A stretch of DNA of 44,574 nucleotides from Mycobacteriales bacterium (GCA_035995165.1 DASYKU010000080.1:1-44574); one strand, 5' to 3'; positions 23,289 through 31,702 are shown, counted from the first letter of the stretch. Numbers and translations are program-made. The notes: generated from the letters alone by a model not told the origin.

Positions 23289-24974
23289 TCAGCCGGCGGG
23301 CCGGGCGGCGTTGGCGGCCGCGGCCGCCGCGGCCAGGGTGGTCAGCAGCGGCGGGACGTCCAGCCGCGGCACCAATGCCTGGAGGAAGGCGGGCCGGCCC
23401 GGGTCGGTCCGCGCGTCGGCCAGGGCCTCGACCAGCTCCCGCTCCGTCGCCGCCCGCCGGACCAGGGTGCCGGCACCCGGCGCGCACAGCGCGGGCAGCA
23501 GGGTCCAGTCCCAGGCGTCGATGTCGTTGTACGGCTGGTCCGGCCCGTGGATGGCCCGCTCGACCGTGTAGCCGCTGTTGTCGACCACCACCACGGTCGC
23601 CGGAATGCCGTGCCGCAGCACCGACGAGAGCTCCGTCGCCGTCATCTGCGCGGCGCCGTCGCCGATCACCAGCACCGCCCGCCGGCCCGGTTCGGCCAGC
23701 CCGGCGCCGAGCAGGGCCGGCAGCGTCCAGCCGATGGACGCCCACAGCGGCTGCCCGAGGAAGGTCACGCCCGGTGGTAGGCGGTGCGTGGCCAGGCCGT
23801 AGAACGACGTGCCCTGGTCGGCCAGGACGAGGTCGCCGGGGCGGATGTCGGCCGCGACCGCGGCCCACAGCGACTCCTGGCTCAGCGGGCCGGTGCCGAC
23901 CGGCACAGGGGCCGGGGTGGGGGCGGCCGCCGGGACGACGGGAACCGCGCCGGGCCGGGTCCGCTGCCGGACGAGCCCGGTCAGCCGCTCCAGGGCGTCC
24001 GGGAGCGCGACCCGGTCGAAGCGGGCGGCGCCGACGCTGGCGGTGTCCGGGCCCAGCTCGACCGTCCGCTCCCGGGTCAGCCGCTGGGTGAAGAAGCCGC
24101 TGTTGAGGTCGGTGAACTCGACCCCCGCGACGACGAGGACCCGCGCCTCCTCGATGGCGGCCCGGGTCCGCGGGTCGCTGGCCGCGCCGGCGTAGATGCC
24201 GGCGTAGCCCGGGCCGCTCTCGTCCACGACGCTCTTGCCCCACAACGTGCTGGCATACGGCACGCTGCCGGCTCCGAGCAGCTCGGCCAGCCGGTCGGCC
24301 GCGCCGAGCCGCTGCACCAGCACGCCCGCCAGCACCGCGAGGTCCTCGGCGCCGGCCAGCAGCCGGCGGGCGGCCTCGGTGAACGCCTTCAGCGCGATCG
24401 GGTCGGTGACCGGGACCGGCGCCGGCAGCGGCGCGGCCGGCGGGTCGACCGGCAGCTCCGCGACGTCCACGGGCAGCAGCAGGTAGCCGGGCAGCCGCCG
24501 GGCGTGGACCGTGGCCAGCACCCGGTCGATCTCCGCGGTCGCGGTCGCCGCGGTGAGCGCCGCCCGGGCGCAGGTGATGTCCGCGTGCATGTCGAGGAAA
24601 TGGGTGAACACGCCGTCGCCGAGCGAGTGGTGCACGACCCGCTGCGCGGCCTGTGCGGTGCTGGACGGCGCGCCGACGACGTGCACGACCGGGACGAACT
24701 CGGCCCAGCTGCCGGCGACCGCGTTGATGGCGCTGAGCTCGCCGACGCCGAAGGTGGTACACAGCGCCGCGATCCCGCGCAGCCGGCCGTAGCCGTCGGC
24801 CGCGTACCCGGCGTTGAGCTCGTTGGTGCAGCCGGTCCAGGACAGCCGGTCGTGCGCGACGACGTGGTCGAGCAGGCTGAGCGTGTAGTCCCCCGGGACC
24901 CCGAAGACGCGGTCGACGCCGAGCTCGGCCAGCCGGTCGAGCAGGTAATCGCCGACGGTGTAGGTGGCGGTCAT
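23289..24974 (-). CDS. Thiamine-diphosphate 2-keto-acid decarboxylase (pyruvate/indolepyruvate/phenylpyruvate type)
   Basis: The 561-residue product has the three-domain ThDP layout. The PYR domain starts YTVGDYLLDRLAELGVDRVF and carries the catalytic glutamate in TNELNAGYAADGY (Glu52). The double histidine VVHHSLGDG (His115-116) is characteristic of true 2-keto-acid decarboxylases. The C-terminal ThDP/Mg motif is GDGAAQMTATELSSVL, continuing VVVVDNSGYTVE. It should convert a 2-keto acid to an aldehyde plus CO2. Residues that separate pyruvate, branched-chain and aromatic substrates cannot be judged by eye. ATG 24974 has GGAGG 9 bases upstream and overlaps the stop of the POT transporter (ATGA), implying coupled translation. 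Confidence 0.9.
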   Translation of the reverse strand: MTATYTVGDYLLDRLAELGVDRVFGVPGDYTLSLLDHVVAHDRLSWTGCTNELNAGYAADGYGRLRGIAALCTTFGVGELSAINAVAGSWAEFVPVVHVVGAPSSTAQAAQRVVHHSLGDGVFTHFLDMHADITCARAALTAATATAEIDRVLATVHARRLPGYLLLPVDVAELPVDPPAAPLPAPVPVTDPIALKAFTEAARRLLAGAEDLAVLAGVLVQRLGAADRLAELLGAGSVPYASTLWGKSVVDESGPGYAGIYAGAASDPRTRAAIEEARVLVVAGVEFTDLNSGFFTQRLTRERTVELGPDTASVGAARFDRVALPDALERLTGLVRQRTRPGAVPVVPAAAPTPAPVPVGTGPLSQESLWAAVAADIRPGDLVLADQGTSFYGLATHRLPPGVTFLGQPLWASIGWTLPALLGAGLAEPGRRAVLVIGDGAAQMTATELSSVLRHGIPATVVVVDNSGYTVERAIHGPDQPYNDIDAWDWTLLPALCAPGAGTLVRRAATERELVEALADARTDPGRPAFLQALVPRLDVPPLLTTLAAAAAAANAARPAG

Positions 24975-26464
24975 GACCAGGTTCCTCCGGTGTCGTGGGT
25001 GGACGGGGCCAGCGCGGTCGTGGTCCGGCGGGCGGCGGCGAGCAGGGCGAGTCCGATGAGGACGGAGCACAGGCCGAGCACGGTGAAGTAGCCGATCTGG
25101 TGGGCGGTGGAATAGACGCCGGCGAGCACGCCGGACAGCGACGTGCCGAGCGCGATGGACAGGTAGAACAGGGCGACCATCTGCGACCCGTACGCCCGCG
25201 GGGCGGCGGCCGTCGCGACGGACAGCCCGACCGGCGACAGCAGGAGCTCGGCTACGCTGAACAGCAGCAGGATCCCGACCACCGGCAGCAGCGGGACGCT
25301 GTTCGGGCGGGTGCTCGCCAGTGGGACGAACAGCAGGAACGCGGCGCCCATGATCAGGTTGCTCAGCGCGAACTTGACCGGCCGGGAGGGCTGCCGGTCG
25401 CCGAGCCGCGTCCACCCGGCGGCGAAGACCGCGGACAGCGCGACGATGAACACCGGGTTGATCGACTGGATCCAGGCGACCGGCAGCTGCCAGCCGAACA
25501 GGGACCGGTTCAGCTGCTGGTCCGCGTACACGGTGAGCACGGTGAACTGCTGCTGGGACAGCGCCCAGAAGGCCGTGCTGGCCAGGAACATCGGCACGAA
25601 CCCGCGAACCCGGCGCCGCTCCCGCGCCGTCACTCTGGGACTGCCGAGCAAGACCGTGAACAGGGCGACCGTGCTCCCGACGACGACCCACAGGACGACG
25701 TCGTTGAGGTTGGCCGCGGTCAGGATGCCCGTCCGGACCAGCTCGGCGACCAGCGCGACGCCCAGCAGGGCCGCGCCGGCCATGACCATCCGGCCGCGGA
25801 GGGACAGCGGGTTCGGCGGCGAGCGGAACGCGGCGGCGAACGCACGCCGGCCCCGGGTGTACTGGGCCAGTCCGAGGGCCATCCCGACGGCGGCGGCGCC
25901 GAAGGCCGCGTGGAAGCCCCAGGTGACCTGCAGGACACCGGTGAGCAGCGGGCCGAACAGGGAGCCGATGTTGACGCCGAGGTAGAAGAGCGCGAAGCCG
26001 GCGTCCCGGCCGACGTCGTCGTCGCGGTAGAGGCCGCCGATGACGGCGGTGGTGTTGGCCTTGAGGGCGCCGCTGCCGGTGGCGACCGCCGCCAGCCCCA
26101 GCGCGAGACCGGCCCGGCCCGGCACCCCGGCCAGGCTGAGGTGCCCCAGCATGATCAGGACGGCGCTGCCGAACAGCACCCGCTCCTTGCCGACCACCCG
26201 GTCCGCCAGCCAGGCGCCGGCGATCGTGGACAGGTAGACCGCGCTGCCGTACGCGCCGACGATCCCGGTCGCCGTGGACTGGCTCAGTCCGAGCCCGCCG
26301 CTGCCCACCGAGTGGTAGAGGTAGAGCAGCAGGACGCCCTGCATGCCGTAGAAGGAGAACCGTTCCCAGCCCTCGACGCCGCAGAGCGTCGCGAGGGCGC
26401 GGGCCGGAGCCCGGTGCCGGGGCGTCGGGCCGGTCCCGCCGGCCGGCGTGGCCTCGATCGTCAT
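24971..26464 (-). CDS. POT/PTR2-family proton-coupled oligopeptide transporter
   Basis: The 497-residue polytopic protein contains the POT signatures: EGWERFSFYGMQGVLLLYL (the E-x-x-E-R-F-x-Y-Y motif region of TM1) and the PTR2 stretch DAGFALFYLGVNIGSLFGP. SGALKANTTAVIGGLY precedes the latter, and FWALSQQQ is the conserved TM7 tryptophan motif. It would import di- and tripeptides or related compounds with protons. ATG 26464 has AGGGAG 8 bases upstream. Its stop overlaps the decarboxylase start by 4 bp, so the two are translated together. A strong inverted repeat separates it from the exporter gene upstream (stop at 26574). Confidence 0.88.
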   Translation of the reverse strand: MTIEATPAGGTGPTPRHRAPARALATLCGVEGWERFSFYGMQGVLLLYLYHSVGSGGLGLSQSTATGIVGAYGSAVYLSTIAGAWLADRVVGKERVLFGSAVLIMLGHLSLAGVPGRAGLALGLAAVATGSGALKANTTAVIGGLYRDDDVGRDAGFALFYLGVNIGSLFGPLLTGVLQVTWGFHAAFGAAAVGMALGLAQYTRGRRAFAAAFRSPPNPLSLRGRMVMAGAALLGVALVAELVRTGILTAANLNDVVLWVVVGSTVALFTVLLGSPRVTARERRRVRGFVPMFLASTAFWALSQQQFTVLTVYADQQLNRSLFGWQLPVAWIQSINPVFIVALSAVFAAGWTRLGDRQPSRPVKFALSNLIMGAAFLLFVPLASTRPNSVPLLPVVGILLLFSVAELLLSPVGLSVATAAAPRAYGSQMVALFYLSIALGTSLSGVLAGVYSTAHQIGYFTVLGLCSVLIGLALLAAARRTTTALAPSTHDTGGTWS

Positions 26465-26530
26465 GGTCGGTCTCCCTCTGTGGTGTGTCGGTCGGACCGT
26501 GGCAGTCGCCGGACCAACCGCGGTGGAACG

Positions 26531-26568
26531 CCGCCCGGGCCGGTTGAACCGGCGTTCGACCCGGGCGG
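26531..26568. terminator. Strong inverted repeat after the exporter gene: terminator or operator
   Basis: CCGCCCGGG (26531-26539) pairs with CCCGGGCGG (26560-26568). The loop contains a second near-perfect palindrome, CCGGTTGAACCGG (26540-26552). It begins six bases past the minus-strand MFS stop and lies about 65 bp before the POT start. There is no T-run, as is common in actinomycetes, so it may end transcription or bind a regulator. Confidence 0.5.
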
Positions 26569-26573
26569 ACCGG

Positions 26574-28013
26574 TCAGCCGAGCGCCGCGGCGGGCTCCTG
26601 GCCGGTGGCCGCACCGAGCCGCCGGCCGCGCGGCAGGAAGAACCAGCCGAAGACGAGCGCCAAGGCGAACACCGCCGCGGCCGCGGCGAAGCCGACGGTG
26701 ATCGCGTCGGCGGCGTGCTGGGCCGGGGTGACGGCGGCCCCCGGCGTCCGGTGCTCGTAGCCGAGCACGACGGTGCTCAGGACGGCGACCCCGAGCGTGC
26801 CGCCCAGCTGCCGGAAGGTCTGCAGGATGCCGGAGGCCTGCGCCCGCTGGGCCGGGCCGCTGCAGGACAGCGCGTCGGTGTTGTTGGGGGAGATGGTGAG
26901 CCCGATCCCGAGTCCCATGAGGATCATCCCGGGCACCTGGTCCCGGTACTGCAGGTGCGGCGTGGCCGCGGTCCACGCGACCATCCCGAGCAGGCACAGG
27001 ACCAGTCCGGTGAGGACCGGCGGGCGCACCCCGGCCCGGTCGTACCACCGCCCGCCGAGCTGGGAGGCCAGCGTGATGGGCAGCACGACGGCCAGCGCCG
27101 ACGCCCCCGCGACCACCGGGCTGAAGTGCAGCAGGTTCTGGTTGTAGAGGGAGGTGAACACCACCACGGCGAGCAGTCCGAACTGGATGGCGAAGCCGAT
27201 GCCGACATTGCCGGCGAACGCGCGGCCGGCGAGCATCCGCACCGCCACGATCGGGTCGGTGTCCCGCAGCTGGGTGAACACGAACAGGGTGAGCAGCGCC
27301 AGGCCGGCGGCGAGCACGGCGACCGTCCGCACCGAGGTCCAGCCCCACTGGCTGGATTCCTGGACGGCCAGCACGGTCGCGGCCATGCCGGCGACGAGCA
27401 GGGCCAGCTGCGCCGGCCGGACCCGGGCGGTGACGTCCCGCCGGTTGTCCGGGGCCGCCCGGTGCACCAGCACGAGCGCGGCCAGGCCCACCGGCACGTT
27501 GAGCCAGAAGACCGCCCGCCAGGACACGTGCTCGGTCAGGAGGCCGCCGATCAGCGGGCCGAGGGCGAGGAAGATCTGGCTGATGCCGGCGTACAGGCCC
27601 ATCGCCCTGCCCCGCTGGGCGATCGGGAACGCATTCATCACCAGCGTCCCGGAGACCGGGATCATCAGCGCCGCGCCGACCCCCTGGGTCGCGCGGGCGG
27701 CCAGCAGCCAGGACTGCCCGGCGCCGCCGTGCGGCGCGAGCGCGCACGCCACCGAGGCGGCGAAGAAGCCCACCACGCCGATCCGGAAGCACGTCACCGG
27801 ACCCAGCCGGGCCGCCGCCCGGGCGCCGAAGGCGACCACGGCGGCGATACCCAGCACGTACGCGCTGACGACCCACTGCTGCCCGGACGGCGTCAGCGGC
27901 AGGTCCCTGGTCATGGACGGCAGCGCCACGGAGACGACCGTCTGGTCGAGCATGATCATGGACAGCGAGCACGTCATCGCGACGAGCACGAGCCACCGGT
28001 TGTCGGTCCTCAC
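26574..28013 (-). CDS. MFS multidrug exporter, DHA2 (14-TM, EmrB/QacA) family
   Basis: The 479-residue product has about 14 helices and the DHA2 hallmarks. TM1 carries the D1 motif MIMLDQTVVSVALPSMTRDL, followed by QQWVVSAYVLGIAAV. Motif A is FGARAAARLG, with the usual G-x-L-a-D-r partly changed to GARAAARLG. Motif C is GVGAALMIPVSGTLV, and the family loop is RGRAMGLYAGISQIFLALGP. It should expel a small hydrophobic or cationic compound using the proton gradient. The GTG start overlaps the stop of the hydrolase upstream by 4 bp (GTGA) with no independent ribosome site, so the two are translationally coupled and the exporter may remove the hydrolase substrate or product. Confidence 0.88.
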   Translation of the reverse strand: MRTDNRWLVLVAMTCSLSMIMLDQTVVSVALPSMTRDLPLTPSGQQWVVSAYVLGIAAVVAFGARAAARLGPVTCFRIGVVGFFAASVACALAPHGGAGQSWLLAARATQGVGAALMIPVSGTLVMNAFPIAQRGRAMGLYAGISQIFLALGPLIGGLLTEHVSWRAVFWLNVPVGLAALVLVHRAAPDNRRDVTARVRPAQLALLVAGMAATVLAVQESSQWGWTSVRTVAVLAAGLALLTLFVFTQLRDTDPIVAVRMLAGRAFAGNVGIGFAIQFGLLAVVVFTSLYNQNLLHFSPVVAGASALAVVLPITLASQLGGRWYDRAGVRPPVLTGLVLCLLGMVAWTAATPHLQYRDQVPGMILMGLGIGLTISPNNTDALSCSGPAQRAQASGILQTFRQLGGTLGVAVLSTVVLGYEHRTPGAAVTPAQHAADAITVGFAAAAAVFALALVFGWFFLPRGRRLGAATGQEPAAALG

Positions 28014-29242
28014 GATGCCGGCTTCATGCGTTCCGAGTCCTCGCGGGGTCGCAGCAGCGCGTCCAGCCAGCGGAAGGACTCGGCGTGGTAGCGGCTGCGC
28101 GCGCCGGCCTCGCAGTGGTCGCCCGCGCCGTCCGCCGCCGTGAAGCGCACGAACTCGTGTGGACAGGTGAGCCTGGCGACCAGCTCCGGCGCCGAGGCGC
28201 CGATGTCGTCGTTCTCCGCGTTGCACACCCAGGTCGGGCAGGTGATCCGCTCGGCCCGGCCGGCGAGGGTGTAGTCGCGCAGCACGTCCAGGTACGCCAG
28301 CGGGCTGCGCACGCCGTGGACCTGCATGCCGCGGCGCAGCGCCCAGCCGGCCGTCGGCTTGCGGAGCACCCGCGCCGTGACGACGCGCACCGCCAGGCGG
28401 GCCCAGGCTCTGTTCTCCCGCAGGCCGGTGGCGAGCGACGCCGGCATCCGGGCCAGGAACCCTTCGTACAGGCTGAATGCGCCGCAGTCGGCGACCAGGG
28501 CCGCGAGGCGGTGCTCGGCGCTCGCCGCCCGGGGGGCGAGGTGCGCCCCGAGGCTGAGACCGACCAGGGCGACCCGCTCCGGGTCGACCTCGGGCCGCGC
28601 GACCGTGTGGTCGACGGCCGCGGCCACGACGGTTTCCCAGTCCGGCCGCATCGTCAGCCCCTGCTGGAGCAGGGCGGCGCCCTGCCCCGGACCGTCGAAG
28701 GCCAGCACGTGGTAGCCGCGGCGCAGCGCCGCGGCCCCGGTGAGCAGGTAGAGCTCCTCGCACGGCCCGTCGTACCCGCCGGTCAGGATCAGCGTGGCCC
28801 GCGGCTGCCCGTCGGCGGCGGCCGGGAAGAACCAGCCCGGCAGCGTGCCGCCCTCGAACGGGATCCGCACCCGCTCCGGCGGGAGGTCCATCAGCCGGAA
28901 CGCCGCGGTGAACATCTCCCGCTGCCGGGCGTCGCATTCGGCCAGCCGGGGGTCCACCGGCGCGGTGAAAAGCAGCACCCCGGCGGTGCGGTAGTAGCTG
29001 CCCGCCCGCAGGTACGCCCCGCGGGCCGACTCGCGGTTGCCCGCCGCCTCCTCCGCCTCGGCCAGCCGGCGCAGCCGGTCGGCCACCGCGGTCCAGGCGG
29101 CGTGCCAGGAGTCCAGGTCGGTCCCGTCCACCGCAGCGACGGCGGCCAGGCACTCGCCCAGGTCGGCGCCGCCGGCACCGGCGGTGCCGAGGGTCCGCTG
29201 CACCTGCGCGTCGAGCAGCTCGTCCTTCAGGAAAGTGGTCAT
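28010..29242 (-). CDS. FrsA-like alpha/beta-hydrolase with helical N-terminal cap
   Basis: The predicted 410-residue product has a helical N-terminal region (about 1-120, containing WHAAWTAVADRLRRLAEAEE and GAYLRAGSYYRTA). An alpha/beta-hydrolase core follows: ATLILTGGYDGPCEELY, VLAFDGPGQGAALLQQGL and nucleophile elbow GLSLGAHLAPRAA (Ser230). The acid is likely in CNAENDDIGA and the histidine in GAGDHCEAG. This matches FrsA/2,6-dihydroxy-pseudooxynicotine-hydrolase-like proteins, which cleave C-C or ester bonds of small molecules. The ATG at 29242 starts the cap; the frame is open further upstream without family sequence. It is the first gene of a pair with the exporter. A broken paralogue of its C-terminus lies at 10360-10578. 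Confidence 0.8.
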   Translation of the reverse strand: MTTFLKDELLDAQVQRTLGTAGAGGADLGECLAAVAAVDGTDLDSWHAAWTAVADRLRRLAEAEEAAGNRESARGAYLRAGSYYRTAGVLLFTAPVDPRLAECDARQREMFTAAFRLMDLPPERVRIPFEGGTLPGWFFPAAADGQPRATLILTGGYDGPCEELYLLTGAAALRRGYHVLAFDGPGQGAALLQQGLTMRPDWETVVAAAVDHTVARPEVDPERVALVGLSLGAHLAPRAASAEHRLAALVADCGAFSLYEGFLARMPASLATGLRENRAWARLAVRVVTARVLRKPTAGWALRRGMQVHGVRSPLAYLDVLRDYTLAGRAERITCPTWVCNAENDDIGASAPELVARLTCPHEFVRFTAADGAGDHCEAGARSRYHAESFRWLDALLRPREDSERMKPAS

Positions 29243-29625
29243 GGGCGGAGCCTGCGCCGCCCCGATCCGATCCCGGTCAAACGGCGGTCGATGGTGAGCC
29301 AGAGGGGCCGGGGCTGTTGATGTGGCATTGAAGTCGGGGGCTGCAGAGTCCGGATCGACACCCGCTCCCGGCTGCCCCTGGAAGACCCGATGCGTACCGG
29401 CGCTGACACCTTGCGACAGGGCCATCCAGACAGCGAAGCATGCCGATGTATCGATGTCACGACTGCGGGATGTCCACGACCCTTCTGCAGTACCTCGCTT
29501 GGCGAGGCGCTGACGCCGTCAGGCGGCGGGGCACCGCACCGCCAGCACCGGATGGTGGAACATCGCTGGCGGGCCGGTACGGCACCGGCACGCGGCACCG
29601 TCCCGGCGCAACGGCGCGCTACCTC
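29243..29625. other. Intergenic stretch, no gene recognised
   Basis: Short frames on both strands are open, but none gives a recognisable family or a good ribosome site. One plus-strand frame starts CHDCG, a zinc-ribbon-like C-x-x-C, and does not continue as one. The left part should contain the promoter of the hydrolase/exporter pair. Confidence 0.4.
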
Positions 29626-29660
29626 GCTGACTTGCATGAATACAAAATATGCAGGTCAGC
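29626..29660. promoter_or_regulatory. 12-bp inverted repeat with AT-rich 11-base centre
   Basis: GCTGACTTGCAT (29626-29637) and ATGCAGGTCAGC (29649-29660) pair with one mismatch across an AT-rich centre (gaatacaaaat), which stands out in this GC-rich DNA. It lies immediately before the SWIM relic (first GTG at 29673). It could be an operator, a short IS-like end or a hairpin; nothing decides between these. Confidence 0.45.
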
Positions 29661-29672
29661 GGCTCCTGTGGG

Positions 29673-30105
29673 GTGAGTGAGCGGTCGGTGCACATGCTGG
29701 CTGCCGGCCGCTCGTTCGAACGGGTCAGGCGTACGTTGCGGCGGGTCGGGTGCGCCGGGTGGAGGTCGACGGGACGACGGTGTCCGCGACGGTCGACGGC
29801 ACCAACGTCTACCGGGTGCGTCTGGAGGTCATCGAGTCCGGTCTGCGCGGACGGTGCGCGTGTCCGTACGGGTCGGAGGGTGTCTTCTGCAAGCGTCGCG
29901 GTCGCCTGGCTGGCGGATGGTGCCGAGATCGGCGGACCGCGGCCTGAGCTGGTGTCCGACCGGCGGCTGGGAGAGTTCCTGCTCGGTCAGGACCCGGCGT
30001 GGCTGGTGGAGCAGCTCGTGTTCGCGGCGAGGACCAACCCGTTGCTGCGGGCGCGTCTCGACGTCGCCGCAGGTGCCGACGCGGCTGCCGCCTACGACCT
30101 CGCCG
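29673..30105 (+). pseudogene. SWIM zinc-finger protein relic, frameshifted and truncated
   Basis: Three plus-strand frames in sequence read ERSVHMLAAGRSFER, then VRRVEVDGTTVSATVDGTNV, RCACPYGSEGVFCK, then VAVAWLADGAEIGG, LGEFLLGQDPAWLVEQLVFA, ARLDVAAGADAAAAYDLA. This is the N-terminal half of actinomycete SWIM zinc-finger proteins (C-x-C-x-n-C-x-H). A small deletion after FCK removes the last Cys/His ligands and shifts the frame, and an earlier shift occurs near 29735. The rest of the gene is absent. Confidence 0.75.
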
Positions 30106-30175
30106 ACCGACCGCCGCACGGCCGGGTGCCGGCCGGCGCCGTGCTGGCGCCGGCCGGCGATGGTCGCTTCGGTGG

Positions 30176-31069
30176 TCAGGTCGCGCAGATGGCCACCGCG
30201 CGGACGTCCCAGTTGAAGCTGTTCGGCTGGGTCTCCACCCCGAACGCTTCGACCTTGTCGAGGGCGTTGAACGGGTACACCACCTGGAGGGCGATTCCTG
30301 GTGCCGGCGAGGCGACGAGTGCGGCGGCTCCGTGCACCCGCGTCCCGGCCGGGCAGCTGACGAAGGCGACCTTCTCCGGCTCGGACTGGTTCGTCGCCGA
30401 CGGCGCGAAGACCACCTGGTAGCCGGCCGGCGTGGGTGCGCAGACCGCGTACGCGGTCACCGTCCACTGACCGACCGCCGCGGACCCGTCGTCCTGGGCC
30501 GCCGCCCGCACCCGGTCGCCGGCCAGGAACGGGGTCGCCTCGACCAGCCTGGTGTGGTTGCCCGCGTTGTTCACCAGGGCACCGCTGCCGAGCACGCTCT
30601 GCCCGGCCGGGCAGAAGGCGTCGACCTCCCGGAACGGGTTCGAGACGCTGCTGACGATGTTCAACCCGCTCACCGGACCGGCGCAGATCGCGAACGCTTG
30701 TACGGACCAGTTCGAACTGATGTTCGGCGTCACCTCCGCCGCGGACACCACGTACGAGTCCTGGCCGCTGGCCGGGTGCACCGGCCGCAGCTCGGTCAGC
30801 GCGACCCGGTCGGCGTCCGCCGTACTGGGGAAGGCCCAGCCGCCCCCGCCGATCACCCGCTCGCCGACCGGACAGAGCGCCGATGCCGTCTTGGCAGGCA
30901 GTGAGTTGCTCGGCGACGCCGTACCGGTCACCTTGTGGATGCCGGTCACAGCGCCCGCCGGCGCTGCCCCGGCCAGCTGCAGGCCGACCAGCGCGCCGGT
31001 CATCACGGCGAGCGAGGCCGCCAGCGCGGCGAGCCGGCCCGCGGACCGCCGCAATCTGAGTGCGTTCAT
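30176..31069 (-). CDS. Secreted protein with three Cys-paired repeats, unknown function
   Basis: The predicted 297-residue product has a clear signal peptide (RLRRSAGRLAALAASLAVMT, continuing hydrophobic, cleavage near APAGAVTG). The mature part is three repeats of about 75-85 residues. Each begins C-P-x-G-x-x-V-x-G-x-G/A (LCPVGERVIGGGG, FCPAGQSVLGSGA, SCPAGTRVHGAAA) and ends V-x-A-x-A-I/V-C-A (SVQAFAICAG, TVTAYAVCAP, DVRAVAICAT). Six cysteines, two per repeat, suggest one disulphide per unit outside the cell. I do not recognise a named family. ATG 31069 has GGGGG about 7 bases upstream. It stands alone between decayed elements yet is fully intact, so it is probably under selection. Confidence 0.8.
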   Translation of the reverse strand: MNALRLRRSAGRLAALAASLAVMTGALVGLQLAGAAPAGAVTGIHKVTGTASPSNSLPAKTASALCPVGERVIGGGGWAFPSTADADRVALTELRPVHPASGQDSYVVSAAEVTPNISSNWSVQAFAICAGPVSGLNIVSSVSNPFREVDAFCPAGQSVLGSGALVNNAGNHTRLVEATPFLAGDRVRAAAQDDGSAAVGQWTVTAYAVCAPTPAGYQVVFAPSATNQSEPEKVAFVSCPAGTRVHGAAALVASPAPGIALQVVYPFNALDKVEAFGVETQPNSFNWDVRAVAICAT

Positions 31070-31381
31070 TCACAACCCCCGAAGGTTGGGAGCGAGCCGG
31101 CCCCGAACGGACACCGGCATGGCGAGGCCACGCCGAGACAGTGGAGCCGGGCGGTGGGCAACCGCTGGGAAGCCGATGGGCAACCGACGGATGTATCAGG
31201 ACCGAGGCCGGCCGACTCTCGTCGTGGGGAAATGTGCGTTACCCGCCGAGCTCCGTAGAGGTCCCGCCAGTGGCGTCCACCAGAGTGGTGTGCGACCGCC
31301 CGGTGACGGGCGTGGCGTAGTCGTGTGGGGCGCCCATCGCGTGATCTTGGAGACCTTCCACAGTCCTCAGGAGACCGACGG
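31070..31381. other. Intergenic stretch, no gene recognised
   Basis: Upstream region of the secreted three-repeat gene, abutting the IS256 relic. The short motif TGGGCAACCG occurs twice (about 31155 and 31180), but I see no larger repeat, promoter boxes or coding family. Confidence 0.4.
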
Positions 31382-31587
31382 ATGACCGCACCGAGCAGTG
31401 TCGACCCTGTCCGCTTCTTGTCTGAGCAGCTGGCTCAGGCCGCACGCTCATGTCCGCGGAGGCCGACGCGGTCTGCGGCGAGCGCAGTCCGGAACGCACG
31501 AACACCCGCAACGGCTACCGGCGCCGGGACTTCGACACCCGCGCCGGCACCGTGGACGTGGCGATCCCTAACCCGGCTGTTGCAGTA
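31382..31587 (+). pseudogene. IS256-family transposase N-terminal relic with internal deletion
   Basis: The frame begins at ATG 31382 as VDPVRFLSEQLAQA. After a deletion and a frame change it continues LMSAEADAVCGERSPERTNT, RNGYRRRDFDTRAGTVDVAI. These are the conserved first blocks of actinomycete IS256 (Mutator) transposases, in which RNGYR and DTRxGTxxxxIP are invariant. The catalytic DDE region is absent. Confidence 0.75.
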
Positions 31588-31624
31588 GGGACTTGAGGTT
31601 GGGCGTCGACACGGGGTCTGGACG

Positions 31625-31701
31625 CGCGAAAGTGCCTGCTCAGGGCGGTTGGATCGGAGTTGCTGAGGCTCTGATCGGATCGCACGGAGAGGCACTTCGC
31701 G
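31625..31701. repeat. Inverted repeat at the upstream edge of the IS1380 relic
   Basis: CGCGAAAGTGCCT (31625-31637) and AGGCACTTCGCG (31690-31701) are inverted copies differing by one inserted A. They sit just before the IS1380-type coding sequence and probably belong to its left end. The block gagaggcacttcgcgg (31687-31702) recurs exactly at 2706-2721. Confidence 0.45.
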
Positions 31702-31702
31702 G

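Noticed and set aside
26448-28091. A 547-codon plus-strand open frame over the MFS exporter
   Set aside because: His/Gly/Arg/Asp-rich antisense shadow of the DHA2 exporter.
29440-29676. Possible small zinc-ribbon protein starting with a C-x-x-C motif
   Set aside because: No second cysteine pair; the translation soon turns to Arg/Pro/Gly low complexity and it has no ribosome site.
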